This document shows, in pieces, positions 44,385-55,341 of a stretch of 64,000 nt of DNA (position 1 is its first letter; the number at the start of each line of letters is the position of its first letter). The stretch covers positions 186,001 through 250,000 of the forward strand of contig NC_089435.1 of the NCBI RefSeq assembly GCF_026210795.1, in the 5' to 3' direction. Below the pieces are notes generated by a model. It had not been told where the DNA came from. It worked only from the letters and a program-made list of their open reading frames with translations, and did not search any database. Source of the stretch: Rhizophagus irregularis. Its lineage: Eukaryota > Glomeromycota > Glomeromycetes > Glomerales > Glomeraceae. The translations under genes were made by a program, and so were the position numbers.

Positions 44385-46420
44385 CAAATTGGAGATGATT
44401 TTCCTACAAAAAAAAAAAGAAAAAACATTAAAATAACGTTTTTTTTTAAGTTTCAAGTTTCAAAAATCAAAACGTTACCTGTAGGATGGCAAATCGAAGC
44501 CAATTTCCATACAAAAAAATTAATAAAATATAATAAAAAATGTTAAATTAAACATTTTTATTAAGTTTCGTCAAAAAGTTTCGAAAAATCGAAACTTTAC
44601 CTGCGGGATTCTGGTACAATTTGGAGCTGATTTCCTGCAAAAAAAAATAATAAAAAATAATAAAAAAAACGTTAAATTAAACGTTTTTTTTATTAATTTG
44701 CGTCAAAAAGTTTCGACAAAACTTTACCTGCGGGATTCTGGTACAATTTGGAGCCGATTTCCCTGCAAAAAAAATAATAAAATCTAATAAAAAAACGTTA
44801 ATTTAAACGTTTTTTTATTAAGTTTCATAAAGTTTCGAAGTTTCATAAAGTTTCGAAACTTCGAAACTTTACTTGCGGGATTCCGGTATCCAATTTGGAG
44901 CCGATTTCCTGCAAAAAAAATAATAAAAAATAATAAAAAAAACGTTAAATTAAACGTTTTTTTTATTAATTTGCGTCAAAAAGTTTCGAAAATCGAAACT
45001 TTACTTGCGGATTTCGGTATCCAATTTGGAGCTGATTTCCTGCAAAAAAAATTAATAAAAATAATAAAAAAACGTTAAATTTAAACGTTTTTTTATTAAG
45101 TTTCGTAAAGTTTCGAAACTTTGAAACTTTACTTGCGGGATTCCGGTATCCAATTTGGAGCTGATTTCCTGCAAAAAAAAAATATTAAAAATAATAAAAA
45201 AACGTTAATTTAAACGTTTTTTTATTAATTTGCGTCAAAAAGTTTCGAAAATCGAAACTACTTGCAGGATTCCGATATCCAATTTGGAGCTGATTTCCTG
45301 CAAAAAAAATTAATAAAAATAATAAAAAACGTTAAATTTAAACGTTTTTTTATTAATTTTTTTCAAAAAGTTTCGAAAAATCGAAACTTTGCATGTGGGA
45401 TTCCGGTATCCATATTGGAGCCGATTTCCCTGCAAAAATATTAATAAAATATAATAAAAAACGTTATATTAAACATTTTTTATTAATTTTTTTCAAAAAG
45501 TTTCAAAAAATCGAAACTTTGCATGTGCAATTCCGGTATTCATATTGGAGCTGATTTCCCTGCAAAAATATTAATAAAATATAATAAAAAACGTTATATT
45601 AAACGTTTTTTATTAATTTTTTTCAAAAAGTTTCGAAAAATCAAAACTTTGCATGTGGGATTCCGGTATCCATATTGGAGCCGATTTCCCTGCAAAAAAA
45701 AATAATAAAATATAATAAAAAATGTTATATTAAACGTTTTTTATTAATTTTTTTCAAAAAGTTTTGAAAAATCGAAACTTTACCTGCGGGATTCTGGTAT
45801 CCATATTGGAGCCGATTTCCCTGCAAAAAAAAATAATAAAATATAATAAAAAACGTTAAATTAAACGTTTTTTATTAATTTTTGTCAAAAAGTTTCGAAA
45901 ATTTAAAACTTTACGGTATTCCTACAATAATATTAAAAAAAAAAACGTTAAACGTTTTTTTCAAAGAAGTTTTGAAAATGCGAAACTTATCTGGAATATC
46001 GGCGTCCACGTTGGAGCCGATTTCCTATACAAAAGTAAAAAAAAACGGTTTTAGTAATATTAAAAAACGTTTTTTAAAGTTTCAAAACTTTTGTTTCGAA
46101 ACTTACCTTTGGAAATCAGTATCCAAGTAGGAGCCGATTTCCTATATAAAAGTATAAAAAAAAATGTTAGAAAACGTTTTTTTTTATAAAGTTTCAAAGA
46201 AATTCTTCAAAACTTACCTTTGGAATTCGGTATCCAAGTAGGAGACGATTTCCTATATAAAAGTATAAAAAAAACGTTAGAAAACGTTTTTTTTATAAAG
46301 TTTCAAAGAAATTCTTCGAAACTTACCTTTGGAATTCGGTATCCAAGTAGGAGCCGATTTCCTATTTAAAAGTATAAAAAAAAATGTTAGAAAACGTTTT
46401 TTAAAGTAATAGTTTTGCAA
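44385..46420. repeat. Tandem repeat, about 130-bp unit (108 bp in the last copies), about 16 copies
   Basis: Each unit contains GGAGC(T/C)GATTTCCTGCAAAAA, an AT run, the palindromic core AACGTTAAATTAAACGTT, then AAAAAGTTTCGAAA and ACTTTACCTGCGGGATTC. Copy boundaries are regular (spacing about 121-133 bp) until about 46000, where a shorter, diverged unit takes over. Open frames at 45262, 45523 and 45882 derive from the repeat and are not genes. Confidence 0.92.
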
Positions 46421-46799
46421 AAAAAAATTAATAAAATCAGAACGTTAACTAATGTTCCGATTGAAAATATTAAATGAAAAGTTAAAAAACGTTTCGTAAA
46501 AAATAAAAATGTTAAAAATTGGAACATTATTTCCGATAAAAAATTAAAAAAAAATCCCAAAACGTTTAAAACCGTTTTGTTTAGGAATGAAGTTAGATGA
46601 AGATAAAGTTTCGAAACTTTAGTTTAAATAAAGTCTAAATTCGGTAATAGATCAACTAATTGCCAGATTAATTTTACTGTGGCTGCGGCTTAGTACATCA
46701 TAAGTTGATTTTGAAAAATCGTTTATTCGAATAACTTCTGAAATTGAGACAATTTTTCCATGCCCAAAAGTTTTGATTTCGACCAGTGCAATTTGATAT

Positions 46800-47570
46800 A
46801 AAAGTGCCATAAATCAGACAATATTAGGCAAATTTTAAGCTGTTAATCAAATATGATAATTTTTTGCTAAATTTTTATTGAATTTTTATTGAATTGTTAA
46901 TTTTCCATAAATCTGAAGTACATATTTGAATATTGTAAATTTTAGGTTGATTTACAAATTTGTCAGATTTTTTTTTTGATATCAATCAGCCGTCAATCAA
47001 ATATAATGATTTTTTAACAAATTTTTGTTGGATTTTTATTGAATTTTTATTGAATTGTCAATTTTGCATAAATCTGAAGTACATATTTGAATATTAGGTA
47101 AATTTTAGGTTGATTTGCCATTTTGTCAGATTTTTTTTTTTAATTTCAACCAGCATCAATCAGCCGTCAATCAAATATAATGATTTTTTGCTGAATTTTT
47201 ATTGAATTTTTATTGAATATTTATTGAATTGTCAATTTTCCATAAATCTGAAGTACATATTTGAATATTGGGCAAATTTTAGGTTGATTTGCTATTTTGT
47301 CCATTTTTTTTTTAATTTCAACCGCATCAATCAGCCGTCAATCAAATATAATGATTTTTTGCTGAATTTTTATTGAATTTTTATTGAATATTTATTGAAT
47401 TGTCAATTTTCCATAAATCGGAAGTGCATATTTGAATATTGGGCAAATTTTAAGTTGATTTGCCATTTGTCCATTTTTTTTTGATTTCAACTAGCATCAA
47501 TCGGCCGTCAATCAAATATAATGATTTTTTGCTGAATTTTTATCAAATTGTCTGATTGGCATCAATCAGA
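46800..47570. repeat. Tandem repeat, about 170-bp unit, four to five copies
   Basis: Units include CAATCAGCCGTCAATCAAAT, TTTTTATTGAATTTTTATTG, and CATAAATCTGAAGTACATAT, spaced about 170 bp apart (near 46985, 47157, 47327 and 47497). Confidence 0.88.
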
Positions 47571-49297
47571 TGTACCGATTTATAATGTTAGTCAATTTTG
47601 GTCTGATTTTTGGCCGATTTTCCATATGTCCGATTTTTTTAATTTCGACCAGTGTCTTTTGAATTAAATCCATATTTATGGTGTCCCATCCGTGACATAA
47701 AAAATGTTTTGCAAGTCAAAGATATCCTGGACATCTATGCGCAAAGCTGAGCAATCGAAGCACGTAAAATCTCTCCATATTAATTGTGATAAACTGAAAA
47801 ACTTGAACGCAGTTGTAAGCTTGCGTTCTTGCGAACACTAAATCTTTTAGTATTCAAAACTCCTCTCAATGTAATTATTTGTGTTATTTCCGCGCATATG
47901 TAGTTCAGAGCGGAAAGAAAGGGCCCAAAAACAACGGCGTTTCCATAAAATCTCAAAATGCTTGTGTAGTTGAGGATAATGTTCATAAAACGTTTGCCTG
48001 AGTTCATAATAATGCGTATGCATTTCAAAGCCCGATAGTGCATAAAGAATTTTTTTCATCTTTTCCATAATAGGCCCGATATTCTTTATCAATATGATGC
48101 TTCGAATTATGGAGCCATCTCCAAAATGCCTGGAGGACGTGGAATGTGCACAGGAGACGGATCTCTTGTATAATTTAATAAAATCAGTAAGTTATCTCGA
48201 ATTTAAGAAAAAAATTAGATTTGAAATAAAAACCTTACCCTCTGGCCAACATAGTTCAAGAGCATTGCACTCAGCACTCGAATCGTCAGTAAGTAAAACC
48301 TTTGGACCGACTTGTGGTTCACGTTCGAAAAAGGCATGTTACGGGAGAATCATTTTAAGTAGATTTAATGTCTTTTCTAACGTTATTTCAGACTCATCCG
48401 AAGTGATAAATAAGCCGAGAGGCAGGGCTCCAACCGTGCAACTCGTATAAAGAAGAGTAAGTGATGTATTTAAAGATTCAAAAGATGCCGAAGCGTCTAT
48501 ATAGCATAATTCACCAGATTGTAAAACCTTTTCGTGTACTCGGCTCATTAAATTAGTTACAACGCAAAGAATAAAGTATTTTCCGTGTGTGAATCATATT
48601 TTTGCAATATTACTCTTCCATGACTTAACTTATTGTAATTGTTTATGACCTCTACTAGACGTTTAAATATTGAAGTACCATTACGATCACCAAGCGCTGT
48701 TTCACGATATTTTTGAAAAAGTTTAGCAATGTAATCGTAATCGGGATTAGTCGCTCGGTCTGCAAGTAATACTAAAAGTTCCTGCTCATCCGCAGCGCTA
48801 AAATAAAGTGCATCTTCGTAGGCGTACATTACCGATGCGAGGGAGTGGCCATCTTTAAAAAGTTCCAAAAATTTTTCGTGAACTCCTCCATTGACATGTC
48901 AAAAGCTTAATGATTCTGCAGAATTTACAACATGATTATGAGTAAACCGTAAATTAACTTCCAGGGGATGGCTCAATTCAATGTTACAATTTTCTAGTCT
49001 AAGGTGAATCATAGCGGTGCAATTTGTATTTCATAATCGAGATGATTGTAGGCGTTTTAACTCAGGATTTCCTTGCTTTTCTTTTACTAAGTTACTGTGA
49101 ATACAGTGTCTTTTCTCGTGAAAAAGAACCTTCTTTCCTTTGATTTTGTAATGCTTAGATTCTGGCATTGTCGTTTTTGACTTGGATTCAAATGACAGAA
49201 ACCATTCGCGTACTTTCTTTTTATCTTTAATATCTACGAACGCGTCTAGTTCAAATTGTGGAATTTTGAAATTCTCAAAAGTTTTATGCGGCGGCAA

Positions 49298-50354
49298 AAC
49301 ATTAAAGTTTTTGATTAAATATGATTGATGCGGAGGGAGAATTGGTTTTAATATTTCGGGGAGGGAATCCCATGGAAAGAACTAAAATAAATACGAAATT
49401 TTATAAATTAATCTAGGATAAAGATAAATGACAAATGATAAGGATAAATAAAAAAAGAATTCAATCTATTTAATTAAGATAATAAAAAATTCTTATTTTA
49501 CAAATAATCAATAAAAATATACTAAAATAATACTATTTAACATGAAGTGATAATAACGAAATAAAAGATTAAATGTTACACAATAAATTAATAATAAATA
49601 AATACTACTATGTAAATAACGAACTAATAAATATTATATATGATAAATTAAGATTAAAATTAACGCTATATTTAATAAACTTGGGTCCCGTGATCACCAG
49701 ACATTAAAGATAGGGCCTTTATGGCTAAGATGACCTGTTACTAAACGAAGTCTACCTACAGAGTCAAACGATCATTTGACAGTGCACACGTGGGGTACTA
49801 CCGGTTTGTAGTTTAATTATATTAGAGTAGTTATTAGGAAATTTTACTTCGTATATATTTTTATTTTTTTACTTTAATAAAACTGCAAATGCGCTGCGGA
49901 AAAAAAAAAAAATATTTAATAAACTAAATAAACACAATATTAATATATTTATCCTCATAAAATAAACTCAAACTCTATATTAAACAAACTCTAATATAAT
50001 TAAAAATGTAAGCAATATACCTATTTTACCCAAAAACTCATTTTTTTCAATCATTTTTAACTTAAATATATTATAGAAAATGGTATTTTTAAAACAAAAA
50101 GAGCTTCGACAATATGAAGAAAAGTATGCAAAATTGACTTACTTGTGGGTTATTTTGTGATTCGATGTCCATACTGTTTACTGTGGTTTAACGGATCACA
50201 ACTTGAGCTGTGTAACTTTGTTTCTTTGTTATAAATTAGGCCATTAGACTATTTACCAAATAAAAAATACTTTACAAATATTAAAAAGTAGTCCTACCAC
50301 ACTTTCTGAAATCAAAATAAAACTTTGTTCTTTGTTTTATTTGAAAGAGAGTGT
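49298..50354. other. 5' noncoding region of the MULE
   Basis: AT-rich DNA between the transposase start and the right inverted repeat; presumably its promoter. A GC-richer patch near 49680-49810 holds no recognised gene. Confidence 0.45.
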
Positions 50355-50503
50355 GAGAAAAAAGCAAAAAAATCTAGCGCGATATGGGAGATATGTTTAT
50401 CAGTATGACACAATGATCGCGAATTTTCTGATTGTATATATCACGTGATAAGGGATGTGGCGCGGCACATGCGCCCTCAATCTGGCACAGATTTCAGACG
50501 TGC
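50355..50503 (-). repeat. Right terminal inverted repeat of the MULE
   Basis: Reverse complement of 42422-42570 with about ten differences. Confidence 0.9.
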
Positions 50504-50654
50504 TCCATTATAAGCCAATTACGTAATTGATTGATATTAACCAATCTGTGCTACAACAGATTTCTTTATATATACCATTTTTTCTCTTTTCAAACTGTAC
50601 AACCACACATATCTTTTTATCCGAACTAAAAATCAGTAATCAATATTTACTAAT

Positions 50655-52530
50655 CATGTCACTTCTTAAGATCGAAGATATAAAAAAATTGAATGATTTT
50701 GAACTTAATATTTTTTTAAAACAGAAATTGCCAGATATTAAAAATTACATAGATATTATCACAGACCAAGAAGTTGATGGTCAAACTTAACTTTTAATAT
50801 CTATTGTTTTATTTTTTCACCTTTTCCTGAATACTCAATTATTTCTTGTGCTTTTCTTTCCTACTTCTTATCATCAAACCTGCCCAAAAAATACATTTGC
50901 GTTATCGTAAAGCAACCTGTTGTTGGTAAGTGAGTCATAATAGATTTGGTTAACGCAACCTGTTTTTTGCAATTATAACTTGTGCTAAAGGCTCTTTTTT
51001 TTTCTGTGTAGCTGGCACGAAATCCCCAAACTACGTTTGTATATTCGTGGATAATTCCAATTTTATAGCACAAGGAGAGTATTCCATATGCTATAAAAGA
51101 CCCTTAAACGACCTTCTTTATTACAATCAAATCATTTTTGATTATGGTTTACTTCTTAAATAAGTTGTGGGTGATTGTGAGTTACCCCCGTCATTGTAGG
51201 TTCTGAAATCCTGATAAATGACTCAATCTTTAAAGAAGGATATGACGTCAATGTGTTTGGACGAAATTGTGCAAGCAGAGAAAAGGGTGTCGACAATTTC
51301 ATCACACTTAAAATTGCCAAAATGATTTACACAGAAAGTCCTGGTATATTGGTTTTAATTGCCAGAGACAGTGATTATTATGGAACATTATTGGAAGCTA
51401 TCGACTACAATTGGAAGGTCGAGTTTTGGAAATTGGGTATATTAAATTCACTTAATAAACACGAACCTACTGATCTTTGTACAAAACATTTGTCCCTGTG
51501 AAAGTATCAGATCAATTTAAGCTCTGTACTTCTATTCCCTATGGGGGATCAGGTCACATCAAGAGCAATAATAAAATACACTACATACAACTGGACCCAA
51601 TTCTGTTTATTATAGAATGAATAGGACCCCGGATATCTAATATAAAGGTCATAATGGACTTTTGGCCAAAAACCCCCCTTTTTGCTGAAACTCAAAAAAT
51701 CGTTTTTTGTAAATATCTCAGCATCCAGTAATTCAATTTTAATGAACTTTTTTTTATTTTGTAGCCCTCATTTAGCTCTACAATTTAAAAAAAAGTTCAT
51801 CAAAATTGGACCACTGGATGCCGAGATATTTACAAAAAACGATTTTTTGGGCCCCTGAAAAATGGGCCAATCTGCCGAAAGTGTGACTTATGACCTGTTT
51901 TGGAGATATCCGGGGTCCTGAATGAATACCCTTGAGATCACATGTGATACTATAGTTGAAGATAAAGAGATAGTGAGTGGTTTGCCAATTTAAATTTATT
52001 CAGTTGGATTCACTGGGAAGGCAAGAATATCATTTTATATCTTAAATGAAAGAGAATTGAATATCACAAAGGAATGGATTGTGAGGGAACGCAAAGGAAT
52101 ATCAATTTGGGAGAAGAATGTGAGCCATTTTAATAATTATATTCAGTTTTTCATTAATTGATTACTTACTTTTAAATGTCAAATTTGGATTATTATTTAG
52201 GTACAAAAAAAAAATCAAACCGAAATTTCTACAAGAAATATTAATTATTTGTCATGCATTTATATTATATCAGTCAAAAAAATGATAACTTAGAAGTTTA
52301 TTTCAGCAATATAGGTTCACTATAATCTTGTATGATTCCTATACAATGTAAAAATAATAAAGTTCACTTAGATTTCACGCTTTATCTTTTTTAACTGAAT
52401 GTATACGAATGCGTATTATGTGAAGTTGTAACTGAAAATGTAATAAATACCATAAAAAAGAGTGATCACCTGAAATGCGCAGTACGATATCGGGAAAATT
52501 CTTGCCGAAGAATAGGGGCTGTGCGACGTA
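50655..52530 (+). pseudogene. SAM-like + NYN ribonuclease domain + zinc-finger gene, decayed and carrying a MITE
   Basis: An N-terminal block from the ATG at 50655 (LKIEDIKKLNDFELNIFLKQ ... QEVDGQT) looks like the first half of a SAM-type domain. At about 51033-51160 the plus strand reads CIFVDNSNFIAQGEY, the NYN signature with a metal-binding D. After an acceptor near 51198 comes a frame with REKGVDNF, then ILVLIARDSDYYGTLLEAI and WKVEFW, the remaining acidic NYN positions. Further pieces follow on both sides of the MITE (51996-52125, KARISFYILNERELNITKEW) and at about 52405-52530 a C2HC-like zinc finger (ECVLC...HLKC). NYN domains are PIN-like RNases. Stops and the MITE make it a pseudogene; exon borders are partly uncertain. 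Confidence 0.5.
51623..51919 (+). mobile_element. Palindromic MITE, copy 3 (297 bp)
   Basis: Same family as 28467 and 38119. It has a perfect 8-bp target duplication GAATGAAT (51615-51622 and 51920-51927) and 16-bp ends AGGACCCCGGATATCT. The insertion point lies between NYN-domain and C-terminal coding segments of the host gene. Confidence 0.93.
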
Positions 52531-53189
52531 AGAATATTTTGCATTATTTTTTTCTGTTCACGCTAGTATCATACTAACAAAACAATATTCGAATAAAGAT
52601 AGTTTTTTTTGACAATCAATAATTCGCATATGGGATTTGGATGTGTATGCTAATCATGAAGTCATCCCGGCTCCTTCGATCAAAAAGGTCCCTCTGGGAC
52701 CAAAGCTTTCCTATTTTTTCTATACATTAATCCCTAAAAATATTTCACAAAATAGTTAGTTTGCTTATCTTCCGCAGTATCAAAGGTACAAGGGAGGCGA
52801 TTTGCATGGGGGATTAACGTCATGACGAAATGCAGTGCGTAATTGCTGGTGAAAATCCGATAATATTTGGTTAAGAGAAATAAATATAAAATAATGGTTT
52901 TCCTTATTGATAAGCCTAAAAAAGTCTATCAATAGTTCAAAATTGTATTCGGGACGTCAGTCTCTGTGGTATAAACCAGTTAATTCACCTCTGTATGATC
53001 AAGTGAATAAATTGTTTGTGTAAAAAAAATTGTAACATGATCGTCTATAGTGGTATGTTGTCAAATCCCAAAACATGAATTTTGATGAATTTATTAAATG
53101 TTTTATTCCATGTACAAAAGTGTATTTTGCGCAAAAAAAAAGTCATTAGAAATGAATGTCTAATTTATTATTATTATTTAAAATAAATG
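52531..53189. other. Spacer without a supported gene
   Basis: Nothing convincing on either strand; it separates the NYN gene from the 3' end of the GH5 gene. Confidence 0.4.
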
Positions 53190-55228
53190 TTATTTTGCAC
53201 TAATACTAATAGTAATAACTTCGCCATTCTGAATATTTGCACCTTTAATAGGACTTACTAAAATAGAATTTCCATTTTTTTTCCATTCAACTTTACCATT
53301 CGGGGAAATATTTATAATAAACCCATTTGGGTAATGATATATTTCTTGAATTTTTATAACAGTAGGTTTTTTTATAGATGGATTGATTTCATAAACTAAT
53401 TTAAATTCTTCATCAAATTCCATACTAAGAGTATTTCCTGAAACTGCTTCGGCATAAGTTCTAGAAAATATTTTTGCAACATCTGGCCTTACTTGTCCAG
53501 TATTGGGATCAATTAAACCATCACCAGGTAATTGTCTTGTTAATGGAAAAAAATCCTTGTATTGCCATCCTATCCACGATTGTAAGTATTTATCAGCTGC
53601 TTGTATAATTGTAAGCAACCCTGGAAGATTTTTCCCACTATCATAAGCTGCTTCAAATTCTGTTAGCTAATATAAGGTGGAAACCAAATTTAAAAAAATC
53701 ATTACTAAATTACGCAAAGAAACTATTGAGTTTAATTTACCATTGATGCACCACCAGTTCGTCCAATATCTTCTAAATGAACTTGAAAATCCATATTAGG
53801 TGGCTTTATTCTAACTTCTTTATAATAATGATAACCAAATGAACTTCTATTTTGATAAATAGGACCTCCTGGTACATGATCAAAGTTATTACCGAACAAA
53901 TCCCACGTTACTCCTGTAAAGAATACAATTCCATTATTATCAACTTTGCGCAATTCGGCACTAATTGCATCCCAAAATGGACCTAAATTTGTACGTGTAT
54001 TTACTTTGAAATAAATTAATGTTGGTTAGCATTTTAAATAAGGAAGATATTATTGAATTCTTTGGAACAAGTCTTACCACTTGGTAACCAAAGACCAAGA
54101 TTACTATAGGTATCTCCGGGCCAAGGCTCATTAAGTAAATCATAACCAAGAAGATTGTTACTATTCTTAAATATTGATGCAATTTTTGCCCATTGAGCTG
54201 CAAATGCGTCTCTTAAACCATCATAATTATCATATAATCTCTGCCATGCCACATTTACTGCACGTGAGAGATACAATAATGCCCAATTCACTCTTCCACA
54301 AGTTACTTTATCTGGAAGTCCTGTTATAGGATCATATATTGCTGCTGTTAGTCCTATAGGTATCGGAAACGGCCATGTACCTTCTGTTCGAACTGCCCAT
54401 CTTGGAAACTACAAATTTAAGGGTTTAACCAAATGAAAAGATCGTTTCTTCGTATGCATATTAATTACTTACACCTTCTCCACAAAACTTATCGCTCATT
54501 ACATCCTAAATTAATAACCAATAAAAAAAAATTTATTAAATTTTTTTTTAAAAAAATTAAAAAGACAAAAGGGTTTGTTTACCTGATGAGAATCTAATAG
54601 CACGTAAATTCCATACAAATTACACTTGTCTACAATACTTTTTATGATTTTTAAATAAGTTTCATTATATTTTCCTCGTACTGGTTCAACGCCAGCCCAT
54701 AGAACTCCAAGTCTAATAACATTCATATTAACACTGGCCAAAATCTAGTCGCAGAGTATGTTTTTGTTTAGGAAGTGATCAAACTGTTTTGGACATAAGC
54801 ATAAGCATGTACGGTATTAAAAAAAGGTCAAACCTTCATATCTTCTTCGGTGAACGAAGTTACAGGATCAAATGCATCAATTCTAGGATAGTATGGGAAT
54901 CCTTTATAAACCTTTCAACAAAACCAAATAAGTATCGAAAAAAAATATTCTAAACATTTTCTTTGATGAAGAATATACTAGTATATTGTTTTATATAACT
55001 TTTTTTCTTTGGATATCATAATGGTGAAGGGTCTTTACATACAACGTTCAGTCCACGAAAGAATCTCTGTCTACCGAATTCATCAATATAATGATCATTT
55101 TTAATTCCGATAATCTTTGGCGTGGGTTCCGATGTAGCACGTGTATCTAAGTTTGGAATAGCGATCACATGATATATGTATATTACAGAAAGTAATAAAA
55201 CTAAATGCACTTTTCGTCTAATTATCAT
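53190..55228 (-). CDS. Secreted GH5-family glycosidase, endoglycoceramidase-like, 7 exons
   Basis: Exons 55228-55043, 54911-54834, 54744-54583, 54505-54473, 54408-54078, 54003-53741, 53666-53190 join in phase to 509 aa. GH5 enzymes of this type hydrolyse the glycosidic bond in glycosphingolipids or steryl glucosides with retention. Signal peptide (MIIRRKVHLVLLLSVIYIY..), then FGRQRFFRGLNV, NMNVIRLGVLWAGVEP, GIYVLLDSHQ, the acid/base E247 in LLNEPWPG, and the nucleophile E354 in LTEFEAAY at the start of exon 7. A C-terminal beta domain follows (about residues 420-509). Start chosen at the ATG at 55228 because it begins the signal peptide. A TATA element lies about 110 nt upstream. All introns are short with good borders, so it appears intact. 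Confidence 0.9.
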
Positions 55229-55333
55229 TTCCCTCTTTAATTTATCAAATGTTGTTAGTACAGTACTTTCCAATACTACTAAAGATGACAGTGTAAAAGG
55301 ATTTTAGATAATGGGGAATGAAATTTATCCCGT

Positions 55334-55341
55334 CTTTTATA
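55334..55341 (-). promoter_or_regulatory. TATA element of the GH5 gene
   Basis: On the minus strand TATAAAAG lies about 105 nt upstream of the ATG at 55228. Confidence 0.5.

Larger units (their letters stand above)
43777..47654. mobile_element. CACTG-ended (CACTA/EnSpm-like) element filled with tandem repeats, 3,878 bp
   Basis: Ends CACTGGTCAAAAT and, read inward from the right, CACTGGTCGAAAT form short inverted repeats. A 3-bp target duplication TCT (43774-43776 and 47655-47657) fits the CACTA superfamily. Removing the element and one TCT rejoins the MULE transposase frame (DLIQK then SNVKNEFF) without any base change, so the borders are exact. There is no transposase; the interior is three arrays of tandem repeats. 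A further internal GACCAGTG at about 46779 suggests a partial internal duplication of an end. Confidence 0.82.
42949..49297 (-). pseudogene. MULE transposase relic (DDE domain plus SWIM zinc finger), disrupted
   Basis: Read on the minus strand from the ATG at 49297: a DNA-binding N-terminal part (KHYKIKGKKVLFHEKRHCIH), then THNHVVNSAE, FKDGHSLASVMYAYEDAL, the catalytic D in LCYIDASASF, the second D in LLTDDSSAE, CTFHVLQAFWRWLH, and the E in NNYIERSFEY. After the nested element come FFVPSAQN, the SWIM motif CSCPIGMTGAPCKYQ (final ligand Tyr instead of His), and a C-terminal part ending in a stop at 42949. In-frame stops lie at 49031, 48899, 48339 and 43018, and frame changes near 48580 and 48070. 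Two GT-AG introns (around 48237-48135 and 43550-43506) are visible. Unable to make a full transposase. Confidence 0.85.
42422..50503 (-). mobile_element. Mutator-like (MULE) DNA transposon, 8,082 bp including a nested element
   Basis: Terminal inverted repeats of about 149 bp (42422-42570 and 50355-50503) begin GCACGTCTGAAATCTGTGCC and differ at roughly ten positions. A perfect 9-bp target duplication TCCATTATA flanks the element (42413-42421 and 50504-50512), the size expected for Mutator. A minus-strand transposase relic fills 49297-42949. The insert at 43777-47654 accounts for almost half the length; without it the element is about 4.2 kb. TIR divergence shows that it is not a very recent insertion. 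Confidence 0.92.

Noticed and set aside
45262-46130. Three open frames of 60-82 aa
   Set aside because: They repeat with the period of the tandem repeat inside the CACTG element and have no conserved protein features.
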